NCBI GenBank assembly: GCA_033063855.1
Contig: CP093830.1
Coordinates: 14,818,854-14,882,853, forward strand
Reading direction: 5' to 3'
Source of the DNA: Smittia aterrima
Taxonomy: Eukaryota > Arthropoda > Insecta > Diptera > Chironomidae
DNA: 64,000 nt
Numbering within the stretch: the stretch's first letter is position 1; each line of letters starts with the position of its first letter. Position numbers and translations under genes: made by a program. The notes below the pieces were generated by a model. That model saw only the letters and a list, made by a program, of their open reading frames with translations. It did not search any database and was not told the origin of the DNA. Shown one piece after another: positions 23,755-34,900 of this stretch.

Positions 23755-24149
23755 TTTTGCGAAGTCCTTTTAGTCGTAATTTCATTAAATTTAAGTATCG
23801 AGTGACTTTTCTGTCCACTAAGCTAATTTGATGAAGTCGACGAGTGCTCAGAAATATTTACTTCGCAACTTTTACTTGTGTCACTAATCTTTCGTTTTCA
23901 ACTTAAATCGAACTAAAATTAAGTCACGATTATTGCGAGAGCAAATAATAACAACTCAAGAAGCGTTAGAGTTATAAACGATTGGTATAAATCGCCTAAA
24001 ACAATAGAATTTTGACAAAACACTTTTAACTAAAAATTTAACAAATTCAACTTAGGTTTCTGCCTCATTGACGCGACTCTGGAATTATCGCATCTTTTTT
24101 TCGGCAAAATTAAAAATTCACTGTAGCAGCGATAGAAAATATTTTTAAA
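23755..24149. promoter_or_regulatory. Divergent promoter region yrt / Alr
   Basis: 395 bp separate the two start codons, so both 5' UTRs and core promoters must lie here. No TATA box or other strong motif was recognised by eye. Confidence 0.5.
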
Positions 24150-24746
24150 ATGCCTCTTATTGAGCCGAAGCAGCATAGTAACACAGAGAATTGTCGGACC
24201 TGTGTAGATTTCAAATCATGGGCGAGTCAACAAAGGAAGACACTTACTACAACTGAGGTAAATCCAACATGAAATTATGAAATTCATCATCTCTAGATCA
24301 TTTTCATTTCAGAAAAAAGATGTCAAGAAACAAGAAACCGTTTCTGCACCAAGAGATGACTGTCCATGGGATAAGAATGTTTTAGGAAGATCAACATGGG
24401 GCCTTCTTCATACGATGGCAGCCCATTATCCCGAGCAACCGTCACAGCAAGAGCAGAAAGATATAAAAGGATTCTTCAATATTTTATCGAGACTCTATCC
24501 TTGCGAATACTGTGCAAAAGATTTTCAACAAGAGTATGAATATTTAATTCTTTGATTTTCATAATTTCAGACTTTTTTTTTAGACTAAAAGAAACTCCAC
24601 CTCAAGCACGTTCGCAAGACGAACTATCAAAATGGCTATGTCGTGTTCATAATAAAGTAAATGTAAAGCTAGGGAAGCCAGAGTTTGACTGTAGCAAGGT
24701 AAACGAACGTTGGAGAGATGGATGGCTTGATGGATCATGTGACTAG
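24150..24746 (+). CDS. Alr: Augmenter of liver regeneration, FAD sulfhydryl oxidase (Erv1/GFER)
   Basis: Oxidises Mia40 in the mitochondrial intermembrane space and passes electrons to cytochrome c, powering import of CX9C proteins. Exons: 24150-24257, 24313-24533, 24584-24746; 163 aa. The shuttle CxxC is in NCRTCVDFKSW (C15, C18) and the catalytic FAD-proximal CxxC is YPCEYC (C100, C103). FAD-binding marks are RSTWGLLHTMAAHYP and WLCRVHNKVN, and the family end KPEFDCSKVNERWRDGWLDGSCD is intact, with its structural cysteine pair. The third exon uses the second AG (24583); the earlier one would give a stop. A poly(A) signal is at 24774. Its convergent neighbour encodes COX6B, a CX9C protein of the same compartment. 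Confidence 0.95.
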
Positions 24747-24921
24747 CAAAGGTCTTGTGAAATTTCACAAGAAAATAAAGAATTTAAAAAAGTCAACCAG
24801 CGAAATTTCTGCACTTTCAATTTATTTCAAACACTTCATTTCTCACATCTTTGTGTTGGGAACTAATTAGATTTTAATCTGAATGTTGAGCTATTAACAG
24901 CTCTGCGCGATGGGATTTGAT

Positions 24922-25173
24922 TTAGATACGTCCCGGGAAGGTTCCCTCTTCGCGCTGTGTGTCCCATTTTTCGATCCAGGCGTTAGGGCACATGGACTTG
25001 TAAACGCGATTGAAGTATTTGCAGACTTCAGCGCCTTCTCCCTTTACCTTTTGGCAACGGTGGAAGTCGATGTAGCTCTGGTAACAATAGCGAGTTTGAT
25101 TTGTGTTGGGGAAACGTGGATCGAAAGGAGCCGTTTTCAACTCGATTTGTTGTTCAACTGCCTTTGGTGACAT
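24922..25173 (-). CDS. COX6B: Cytochrome c oxidase subunit 6B
   Basis: Intermembrane-space subunit that bridges the two monomers of complex IV. Single coding exon of 83 aa, the normal family size. The twin cysteine motif is complete: CX9C in RYCYQSYIDFHRC and CX10C in VCKYFNRVYKSMC. Other family marks are APFDPRFPNTNQTR, WIEKWDTQREEGTFPGRI and no presequence, as expected for a protein trapped by the Mia40/Alr disulfide relay. A possible poly(A) signal (minus strand) sits at 24821-24826. Confidence 0.95.
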   Translation of the reverse strand: MSPKAVEQQIELKTAPFDPRFPNTNQTRYCYQSYIDFHRCQKVKGEGAEVCKYFNRVYKSMCPNAWIEKWDTQREEGTFPGRI

Positions 25174-25318
25174 CTTCGTAGTTCAAGTGCTGATTAAACT
25201 GCTTAAAGATTCTAAAAGTAAACGATAATTTTGTATGGCGAATGAAGGGAATACAGAAAACTGAAGAATATATAGAAAATGCTTAGTGGAAATGATAAGA
25301 GATATAGAAGTCGCGCGA

Positions 25319-26242
25319 TTATTTAACTAGCGGCCTAGTTTTTGCATCAGAGTCACAAGAAGCGTTCTTGTATTTCTGGACTTCTTTTAAGTATATCGAC
25401 CAAGCATCAGCCGGTGGAACTTCAGAACCATCCTCGTTCAACTTTGTTTTAGCCACAATTCCTGTCTTTAAGATTTTTCCTCCGCCGCGGCGACGGATAG
25501 GCAAACTTTTAAGACGTTCTTCCGCCGCTTTCTTTTTTCTTTCAATTTCTTGCTGTTGCTTATATTCGTCTTGCATCTTCTTAAATTGTTCTAAGAATGA
25601 ACCATCGTTAATAAAACCAGTCGCTGCGTTGATTGCAGGTTTTTCCACTTTCGGTGGAGGATAAATTTTTCCCTGTGCAGCAAAATGTTCTTTAAGAAGT
25701 TCTTCCATTTTCTCGTGAACAACAACTCTATCCTCTTCAGTTTCAATATTGGAGAAGTCTATTCCATTCTGACGAGTGAATTGTTCAAATCCTTCACGAG
25801 AAAATTCATTGGCGATTTCGAACGTTTTTCGAGGATCATAGACTTTCTCCTTAGTAGTCTCTCGACTACTTGACCTGTCATCAGTTGGCACTTTAATCAT
25901 TGTAGGCTTTACATGGGCTTGAGAGCTGAAGTGCGAGGATGATGACTGAGGTTTATCCACACTGACACTTCGCCTGTGCGTTTTTCTTGAGCGACTCGAT
26001 GATCTATCACGCTTTCGATCACGTCTCTTCGATCGATCTCTTTGCCGAGATGAATGAAATCGGTCCGATGATCTGTCACGTTTTTCGTAGCTAGATGTAT
26101 CATGCCGGTCTCTTCTACTTGCACTTTTTCCCCTTTTGTTGTGTCTGTCTTTGCTCAAGCTTCTATCTCGACGCTTATACTCCCTCGAACGACTTTTTCT
26201 ATCGCGCGAACGGCGCTTCTCTCTGCTTCGTGATCGCGGCAT
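25319..26242 (-). CDS. TRIR: TRIR/C19orf43-type protein with RS-rich N-terminus
   Basis: Single coding exon of 307 aa. Residues 1-105 are an RS/RD-rich domain (MPRSRSREKRRSRDRK...). A middle region (VYDPRKTFEIANEFSREGFEQF ... EKMEELLKEHF) precedes a C-terminal half that matches human TRIR: FINDGSFLEQFKKMQDEY (human FANDGSFLELFKRKMEEE), a coiled-coil Lys/Glu stretch, then KILKTGIVAKTK, DAWSIYLKEVQKYK and the invariant end DAKTRPLVK. Human TRIR is reported as an RNA exonuclease that acts on telomerase RNA; whether the insect protein does so is unknown. The RS head suggests a link to nuclear speckles or splicing. An acceptor-like site (ctttcag) 11 bp upstream of the ATG suggests a 5' UTR intron. 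Confidence 0.85.
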   Translation of the reverse strand: MPRSRSREKRRSRDRKSRSREYKRRDRSLSKDRHNKRGKSASRRDRHDTSSYEKRDRSSDRFHSSRQRDRSKRRDRKRDRSSSRSRKTHRRSVSVDKPQSSSSHFSSQAHVKPTMIKVPTDDRSSSRETTKEKVYDPRKTFEIANEFSREGFEQFTRQNGIDFSNIETEEDRVVVHEKMEELLKEHFAAQGKIYPPPKVEKPAINAATGFINDGSFLEQFKKMQDEYKQQQEIERKKKAAEERLKSLPIRRRGGGKILKTGIVAKTKLNEDGSEVPPADAWSIYLKEVQKYKNASCDSDAKTRPLVK

Positions 26243-27168
26243 TTTGGCTTCACCTGAAAGTAAAAGAATCTACATTAGAATCTAATTAATAACAATTAAA
26301 ATGAATGAGACGGCTCAGTATTTATCAATAATTCAAAACGTTACCGCTTGTCTTTAACTTCCTGGATGTCCTACGGTCGTAGTTTGAACCTTGAATTTAA
26401 ACTTCTCTTCAAACGTGCTGTATCAAGTACCTAAAAAATAAACCTGAGTATATAAGTACGTATCCAGATATTCAAATTTAAAGTGTTTAATTACTCTGAC
26501 GATTTCGATCGATTTTTTTTCATTTGAGCCAGCGCGGACATTTTTTATCAGTTTTAAGAGCATTTGTCGGGTATTTATTGGTGAAAGTGCAAGAGACAGT
26601 GGCTGTGATTCGAGCACAATGTATCAACGTGAGGCCCTAAACCTTTTACAGTTAAACAACCATTTTTTGGTAATGTTATGTAATAATTTCTGATCTTTTT
26701 TTGCTTTTTGACGACGGAAGAGAGGGCAAAGAAAAAATAATTTTACAACATTTTACGCGAGATCTCTTATCGTTTCCACTTCACATTTGCATACTTTTGT
26801 AGTTGGATTGTTTAGCTCGATAGCAAAGTCGAAATAAACTAAGAAAAGAAAGGATTAAGACGATATATTTTAAGAATTACCTTTGAAAAACACGGAGAAA
26901 AACTTTTGTCGAATCGCGGGCCTTCAAAGTTTTAGTCTCTTTTTCTGCTTCCCAAAAATTCGAAAAATAACCGGTAAACACAATATCTTAAATTTGTTAA
27001 TATTCAGACAAATTTTAAAGCAAGCGTGGCCTGAAATAATAAAAGTTTTAGATAGAAATTTTCCAAATAAATTTTTATTAATTTGAAGTCTTTGAACAGA
27101 ATCTTTTTACGTGGTTGGAGACATATTCATAAAATGTTGATTCATAAATTTTCTGTAATTCTTCTGGG

Positions 27169-27212
27169 ACTCATAGTTAATTTGAGCAAGACTCATAGTT
27201 AATTCGAGCAAG
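27169..27212. repeat. 22-bp tandem duplication
   Basis: ACTCATAGTTAATTTGAGCA-AG is followed directly by a second copy with one T-to-C change. Only two copies; looks like a simple local duplication. Confidence 0.8.
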
Positions 27213-28304
27213 TCAACATCGAGTTTGAATCAGTTCAAAACAAAGATTTGTTCAAAAGTATTTACCTTAAGTTTCAGCACTTCAAAAAGCTTCATGGTGG
27301 AAGAAAAAATCAAATTATCTTTAAAGTTTTTTTTTTATAATAAATGCTGTTTTATTCAGTAATTAATTAAACTTTCTTTTCACTTCTTTTTACAATAATC
27401 TTCCTTCGTCATTAAATATCATTAAAAAAGAACAAAAGTCGTTGCACAGTTTCAACTCAACTTTGGAGCGTTGAAAGATAGAAGTCAAAGTTCCAAATAA
27501 AAAAAAAAGGGGAGAAAATTCGTTGTTGTCTGATTCAATCAAAGCGTTATAAAAACTTAAGCGATATCTGGCGGGTTGGGTGGTATACAAAGCTTGTCTC
27601 ACAACTTGGGAGTAATATAAACAAACAAAAGATAAACTTATCAATAGTAAAATCTTTTAAATCCTTTTAAGCAATTTCTTTCTCAACTCTTGATTTGAAT
27701 AAATTTTATTCTCTTCAAAGCTATCGACAGCAGGCTATTCCACCTTGCGTTAGGAGACGAAATACAATCCGGTGTTTACGGGAAAATAAATAATTTTTTA
27801 TTAGTGCGACGATCACTCTGAATCAAATTTTACAAAACAACAAGCAAATTTTCGTTGCAATGAAATGGAAACAAAAAGTTAGATAGAGGATTTTGATCTG
27901 ACTAAATTTGATTGTTTGAAATGAAAATAAACTTTGTCATTCGCTGCTACTTAATTCACTCATTCAAGAAATGCTTTTCCACTTGACAATAAAAGTAGAT
28001 GCGAAATTTCTCCATCTCGAGACGCTTGCTTATTTGGCGTTTTTAGTTAGCGCGCGAGTTTTAATCGACGCCTTTTTGTAATGTAATCTTCAAACAAAAA
28101 GTGATGTAAGGTTTAAGCTAGCTACGACTTAAACTTGGGTTTTTGTTCTTTCCTGTAGAAAAATGGAAACAAAATTGTAAATAAATTAGAATCTAAGATG
28201 CGAATAGGAACGGAATTGTATCAAACTAATGTGTTAATTAAATTTTTAATATGAATGTGATGGAATGACATGTTATGTTAGTCTCTGTTGGAAAAAGAAA
28301 TGTA

Positions 28305-28312
28305 TATCGATA
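28305..28312. promoter_or_regulatory. DRE-type element TATCGATA
   Basis: Perfect 8-bp palindrome identical to the core of the Drosophila DNA-replication-related element bound by DREF. It is far from any start codon I identified, so its role is doubtful. Confidence 0.2.
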
Positions 28313-28998
28313 AATGGGTCAACTGGTAAATAATTAGGTCACAAGCTTTTAAACAATCTTGAAACATAATTGTTATCGTGATACGTCGACTAAGTTGATT
28401 AGGAGAATTTATCCTTTGGTTTGCATGCAAGTTTCTTTCTTTCTTTCATTTGGCAGTCTCTGCTTTCATCTTTGCTCATGTCTTAAATTTCAAATCGTTT
28501 TACTAAAATCTAAAATCATTTTCCTAGAACATTTACCATTTAAAAGATTGAGTAGATTTTTCATTTCTATTCGTTTTAGTTTCTGACACCTTTGAGATTT
28601 TAATTTTACTAACAATTTGTGAAAACTAAATCAAGTAGATTTAAAAAACGGTTGTGAAGCTACCGGAAGCAGTTCCAACATTTGAGTCCAGAGGCAGACA
28701 TGAAGCTTCTGCGAAAAAAATTTTTGTTATTGACTCCCGAAAATTATTTTTTTTTAATGAAATGGCTCGACAGAAACAAAAAGCTTTTGAACGTTTAGTC
28801 TTCATTCAAGAGTATTCTAACGATTACAAAACAACATCAGACACTAAACTAAGAAGCCGTTTTTTACAGAAAGAGGTTTTAGTCGATCTATTTACAAAAA
28901 AGATTCATTTGTTAAGTAGTTCCACTTTAGATAAGAAAGTCCATATACCGAACTATATTTCCCTAAACCACGCAAGCAGAGAAAACTCCCATAACACG

Positions 28999-31900
28999 TC
29001 ATCCAATGTCCTGTGAATCCGATCGGTAAATTGCTGCCCTATAGCTATACCTGTTCGTGCCCTGTTGACTTGCAGCTACGCCTAGCGGCTTCAGTTCATC
29101 TTCTTCGCCTAACGTCGGAGTAGTTGGCGTTGAATTATTGGCACCGATAATGATATTTATGATGTTATCGGTTGGGTTGGAGTTGATGTGTGAGCTTAGA
29201 AGATAAACATATGTTTTATAGCGTCTTAGCTAAAAAAAAAGAATTTGATTACAACCATGAAATAATAAATTGTAGTTTAGTAAACCTCGTATTGCAAATA
29301 GGCTTCTTTTTCTCGGTAATTCTGTAAAGCTAAGCCTTTCGTTGGCACTGATCCACTTTTATGCTCGGCAACTGTATTTTCTAACTTAGCAACTTGTTCC
29401 TCGTGTGATGATAGCTGATCTCGCTGTCAAAAATAATATAATTATGAACAAAATTTATATTTTATTAAGCTTTCCCACTTACAAGCATCAGTTTAGATTG
29501 TGAACAAGGAAGCAACGGACGTTGAAACCGTTTTTGACTTCCAACACCGCCTAATGGGAAAAAGAAAAGTTTCTAGATAATTTAAAAACAAAAATTATTT
29601 TAACTTACCTTCAAGTGGCGGCGCTGAAAATGAGGCACAAACGAAGTTGATTGTATCAATCCACGACTGCAACTCTTTGGAATCACTGGTTTGGAATAGA
29701 TATTCTGATTGGTCCGACGTTTGCAACCTGAAGACGTGTTGCTTTTTGGTGTAATCGGCCGCTCTCGTCGCAAGAGCGTGATGTATTCTGATTGCGTTGT
29801 GAACATTGTCAGAAAGCTAAAAATATAAATCAAATTAAGACAACAAGAGAAGCAACATAATTTTTCTATTAGATTACTTGATTCTTGTGGAAACCTCGTT
29901 CATCTTTGTGCAAATACATCACGAGCGGATCTCTTAGCGTACAGTAGAACATCTTCCACGAGCGCTTTCCAAATGGAGCTGAAAAGAATTCACAACAACC
30001 TTCGATAAATGCGAGAATTTTTGCCATTCAGAATACACCGACACAGAAAAAAGCAAAGTCAAATGAGATCACCCAAACATGAGCAACTAAACTAGACGAA
30101 TTCTCTTTTTTATCATCACCAACTCACTTTTCTTATTGTTCGAATCATAACAGCACTTTCTCATCACGTAACCTTTCTTGTACTCGACGGCGGCGATGTT
30201 TTGCGGAATGTCGAGGAACGGATTTGGACCAACAGGTGGACCAGGCAAACTGCTATCGGTGCGGTTTTGTTTTTGTCCATCGCTGGTATCATCGTCACTA
30301 AAAAGTCAAGAAATATTACTTTGAAGTGTAAGAATTTTAAATTCAAATAAAAACATACAGTGCCCACTCGAGAGGATGTCCTTTGATCGCTTGGTAAAGA
30401 TGTTTTAATATATCTTTTGGGAAATTTTCGCCGTCATTGAGTTCGCTAAGATTATCAATGAATTCTGAGCATGTCATTTTTCTCCCGATGTTTTGTCCAT
30501 GCAAATCTGTATTTAACAACATAATAGCGCAGGTCAAAGTGTGGACAGCGTCTTGAGAGTTTAACGTGCCGGGATTACAATCGAGATATCTCTTTGAAAA
30601 ATGCACCAGCACGCGTTCACGTTCCTGCGTTTCGCCGGAGAGTGCAAATTGTTTGAGAAATTGCCGGAGTGACTCGTCCAATGTCATTTTCTCGAATTGG
30701 AAGTATTTTAAGTATTCATCTGCAACCGCACGACTAAATTCGTTGCTATAAAGAAAATGAAATAATTTACAAAACTTAACGTGACTGCAAAACATTCAAC
30801 CTACTTTTTACTGAGATGCCTCGATACGTCACTCTTCTTAAAACCTTCCAATCCGTAAAGTCGCTTTGCGAGACGGATTGCTGAAGGCATATCGACAGCT
30901 TTTGGTGAATAATGGAATGAATGAAGTGACTCAACATCTGATCCGTCGTCAGAGACAGGTGGTGATGCCTCGCGCTGATTTCCCATCAGGATCGTCATGG
31001 ACTCTTCAGTCAGTGTCGCCAACTCATCTTCTGAGTCTTTGAATTCGTTTGACTTGTTAAAATCATTGGCAGCAACTTGAATCACAACTTTGTGGTGATC
31101 CTTATCGCTCTTTAAGTTATCAACAATTAGTGTTGAATCGGAATCGCTTGGATCGCTAATTGCCATTGCTGCTGACAAATCACGCGTACTTAGAAGGTCA
31201 TGCTCGTCTTGATAATCAGGACTCGAAATATTTGAAATTGCTTCCGACACGCTTTGTTCTCCACTCAAGAACATCAGTCCATTAACTCCACCATTAGCAG
31301 TGTTACTCAGCCCGTTTCCTTTTGAACCCGACGATGACATGACTGAGCTTGAAACGGAAGTTGGCGATGCGGGACTATCAGTATGTTGAGGAGAAGTGCT
31401 GATTGAGCTTGAATGAGATGTTGGAGATACGACGACACCAGGTTGACTGCCAGGCGCAATTGGCGCATTATAAGTCCAGACAATTCTATCACGATCAGAG
31501 CTTGGAGAATCTTCTGAATCGTGTCTAGTGTCAAGTAAAGTGTTGAGCGAGCTATTGACATCTTCATCGATATCAATTGGAATGGCATTGCTCATAGTTC
31601 CTTCTCGCTGTGAATGTTGAAGATGGTCCTCTGATCGACTAGTTCTGAAGCCAGAAGAATCATTTTTCCGCACGCACATCCCATTTTGTTTCTGGTTGTG
31701 ACTGTTGCTACTGTTTCGTCGAATAACCTCAAGTTGATTGCACTCAGGACTTGTTGGAACTGAGTTTGCAAGTTCACGTCTTTTGGCAGCATCGATAAGA
31801 GGCGTAGAGAGAGACGTCGGAGATGTAGGCACGGAATGGCTGACATCAGGTGTGGGCGTTAACAGCGTTTCACTTCGATTTATTGTCGTTGACGCGGACG

Positions 31901-34900
31901 ACGTCGTTGTTGTAGAAGACATCGAAGCACTTGGCGTTACATTCAAATGTTTCCTTTCGTTTTGTAACATCAACTTTTCTTCATTTTCCAACACGCTATA
32001 CTTTTGATTCTTCACCAAAGCGACATGATCGCTTCCATCAGGGTCTTCATTTCTATTTGGCGATGAATTTGAAGAATTTGTCGGTGATGAGCCCGATGAA
32101 GACGATGAAGACGTATTGTTTGCACAGCCACTGTTTATTAAATTGAATTTCTTTTTACGTTCATCATCTACTGATGGTTCATTTGATGGCGATCCGTGCT
32201 CCATTATCAATTGTTCTTCTTCCTCGTCGACACTACTGTGGATTGAGTTCAATCGACCATCGCCAGACGACGTAATCATCTTGCTTAGTTTGCTATTTTT
32301 ACGATTGTTGTTATTGTTGCTCTCAACATTCTCTTGATGTGAAGCGATATCACTTATACTTGGCGACGAAGACTCTGAAGGCGATGAGTCGTAAATTGCT
32401 TTCGGCGCAGTTCCGTTCTTTCGCTTTAAGCTTCGAACTGGAGAATCTCGAAGACTGTCGACTTTTTTTGCCTGAGCAGGCAACAGACCCGAACTCTGTG
32501 GCGTTCGAGATAAATTCAAAATGAGATCTCCTGTCATCATGTAAGCCTCGAATCGTGGCTGTTGCTTCTTTTGAACCACCGGCGAGACACCATTTGCTGT
32601 TGGGATGTGTGATTGATAACGAGGCTTTACGGTTTGTGGTGATTGTGGAGCGCTACTGGAAGATACTCTAGTGTGATTGACTGGAATGCGTGACTTTTTA
32701 CACGCCGAAGAGTCTGACGAACTGATTCGGTGGCCTCTTCCAATGCTGTTTGTATTGATGACTGGTGAATTTGGCGTTGTTATTTCCGGAAAATTATTGA
32801 TGTCTTGTTGATGATTGTTGCTACTTGTGGTCAAATATTTCCGTACGTGATCCTTTATTGTTGGGTCTGAAAAAAAAATGTTTTAATCTTTACTACTTTA
32901 AAGTTTATTTTATTTCATGCACGATTTATTTATTTTTAGTATCGAAAAAAGAGCTATGTTTCATTCTTTGGAAATGAAAATTCTTGATGCACAACAAGAA
33001 AGCTCTTTCTTTGGTGCGCGTGACTCAAAGAACATCGACAAGCTTACCTCGTTTTAGTTCCAGAGTGACAGGATCGTTTGAGAGACGTAAGCATCTTAGT
33101 ACTGAAAAGAGATGAAAGACTTTTAGCAAAATAAAATCAAAGCAAAGCTCTAAGAGTCAACTAAGTCAGAAACGGGATTTATATCTCAAGCGATTTCGTT
33201 TAAAGTATGGCTTACCCTCTTTAGTTGAATAGCGATGAACGTCAGTTCCATTTACTTTTAGAATCACATCGCCAGCTTCAACCTAAAAGAGGAAAATTTT
33301 AATTAATTTTTTTCATTCTCTTTGTTGAGAGATTTAAAAGAGCACTCATTGTTTATCATTTGTGGGAAATCAGCGAAAAGCTCCTTCGTGGATTAAAAAT
33401 ATCCTTGTAGCGCTTTTAACTCGCTCATAAAAGAATCAAAGAGAATGAGTTATGAGAATGCACGAGCACCTGTTATTCTTTTCGAAATAGTTAAACATTG
33501 AAAAATTCTACACGATGAATATAAGCAGATTGACCCAGATCGAGTTGTTCCAGCAGTGGAATTATTCTACATATCACGCTGATAAATGCCTCGAAAATCG
33601 ATAATCGTTCATGCTTTCATTTGTGAGACCTATAGAGACCTATAGAATATTTATTTGTGAGACCTATAGAAAAAAAAATATTCATCGACTGTTTTTGCTA
33701 AATTTGATTGCAATCACAAAACAGATTGACGCTTATCGACATACATCCAAAAATGATTGAAAGTAATGTTGTTATGATAACAGTGTTATCTCAGATTAAG
33801 TATCGAAATCAATAAAACTTTGCTCATTTTTCCAAATAATTTGATTAAAAAAATAAAAACCTTCTGTCCTCGTTTGCATGATCTTTTATTGATAGAGGAC
33901 GTCATAGGAACTTTAAATTTTTAGTTGAGTTATCGCAAAAGTGAAAGCTAATCAAAGAAAATGGAGAAAAGAAAAAAGACCGGTTTGTCACAATTCAAAG
34001 CAAATTGAGGTAGGCTCGGTTTAAAATCGAGACAATAAAGTTTTCGAGAAAAATGTGTACTTTGATTCAAACGTGAAATAAATCCACTAATTTCTTTCAT
34101 TTTTGTTTTAATTAAAACTATTTCTAAACAAAGTTTGAGTTTAAATTACTGATTCTTAAAAAATTGTTCTTAGAAGTTTAAAAAGACGAGAGTACGATAA
34201 TGCTGCGATATCAATTCAGGAACGATGATTATTTAGGACAAAGCTTACATAATCAATGTAAGTTCGATTGATGTGAAAATCAATTATCTAGATGAATCGA
34301 ATTCATTGACTCGGTAAATATAAAGGAATATCGGTAAATATAAAACAAAAAATTATTACAATTTTCCGATGAAATCACAAAACTGTCTGTTTGTTTATTA
34401 AAATTATTCTTGTTTGTCAATTTAAATCACGTTTTGTTGATTTTTCGAGATTCTTTTGGGCGGTTCTGAGAAAAATGATGAAAATTTCAATGTTCAATGC
34501 TGAAAAAGCCCTATAGGAAATATGAGGTCGATGTTAAATTTTCCATGTGAATTTTTAGTGACGAAAACCACCAATATTTATAGTCGTGATTTTGTTTAGG
34601 TTAAAACATCATTTTTTGTCGAGTTTCATATTATTTATTAGTTTGCTGCCGTCACATGAGAAAAAAGATGAGAGAAAATTGCTAATGGAAGTCAAATTAA
34701 AATCGAGACTAAACATTATCTTATCTTCGATAATCGGCAATAAATCAATCTTTGACGACCCCGATTAGTTGATATCGCTCTCGATATTTATTTCTGAAAT
34801 CGAAAGCGAAATGGATATGAAAGTTCACTTTTTAGCCCTGAAAGCTCTCGAGAAATCCGAACTGGGATCGTTTTTATTTAACGATGATTTTGATTGAAAG

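Larger units (their letters stand above)
26243..28998. other. Spacer: TRIR 5' flank and Efa6 3' flank
   Basis: 2.75 kb, AT-rich. The right part is probably the Efa6 3' UTR. Contains a 22-bp tandem duplication (27169-27212) and a TATCGATA (DRE-type) element at 28305-28312. None of the short frames (26423-26617, 27390-27644, 28359-28586, 28654-29016) looks coding. Confidence 0.5.

Noticed and set aside
28654..29016. 120-codon plus-strand frame antisense to the Efa6 3' end
   Set aside because: Lies over the Efa6 3' UTR and overlaps its last codons on the other strand; no recognisable sequence.
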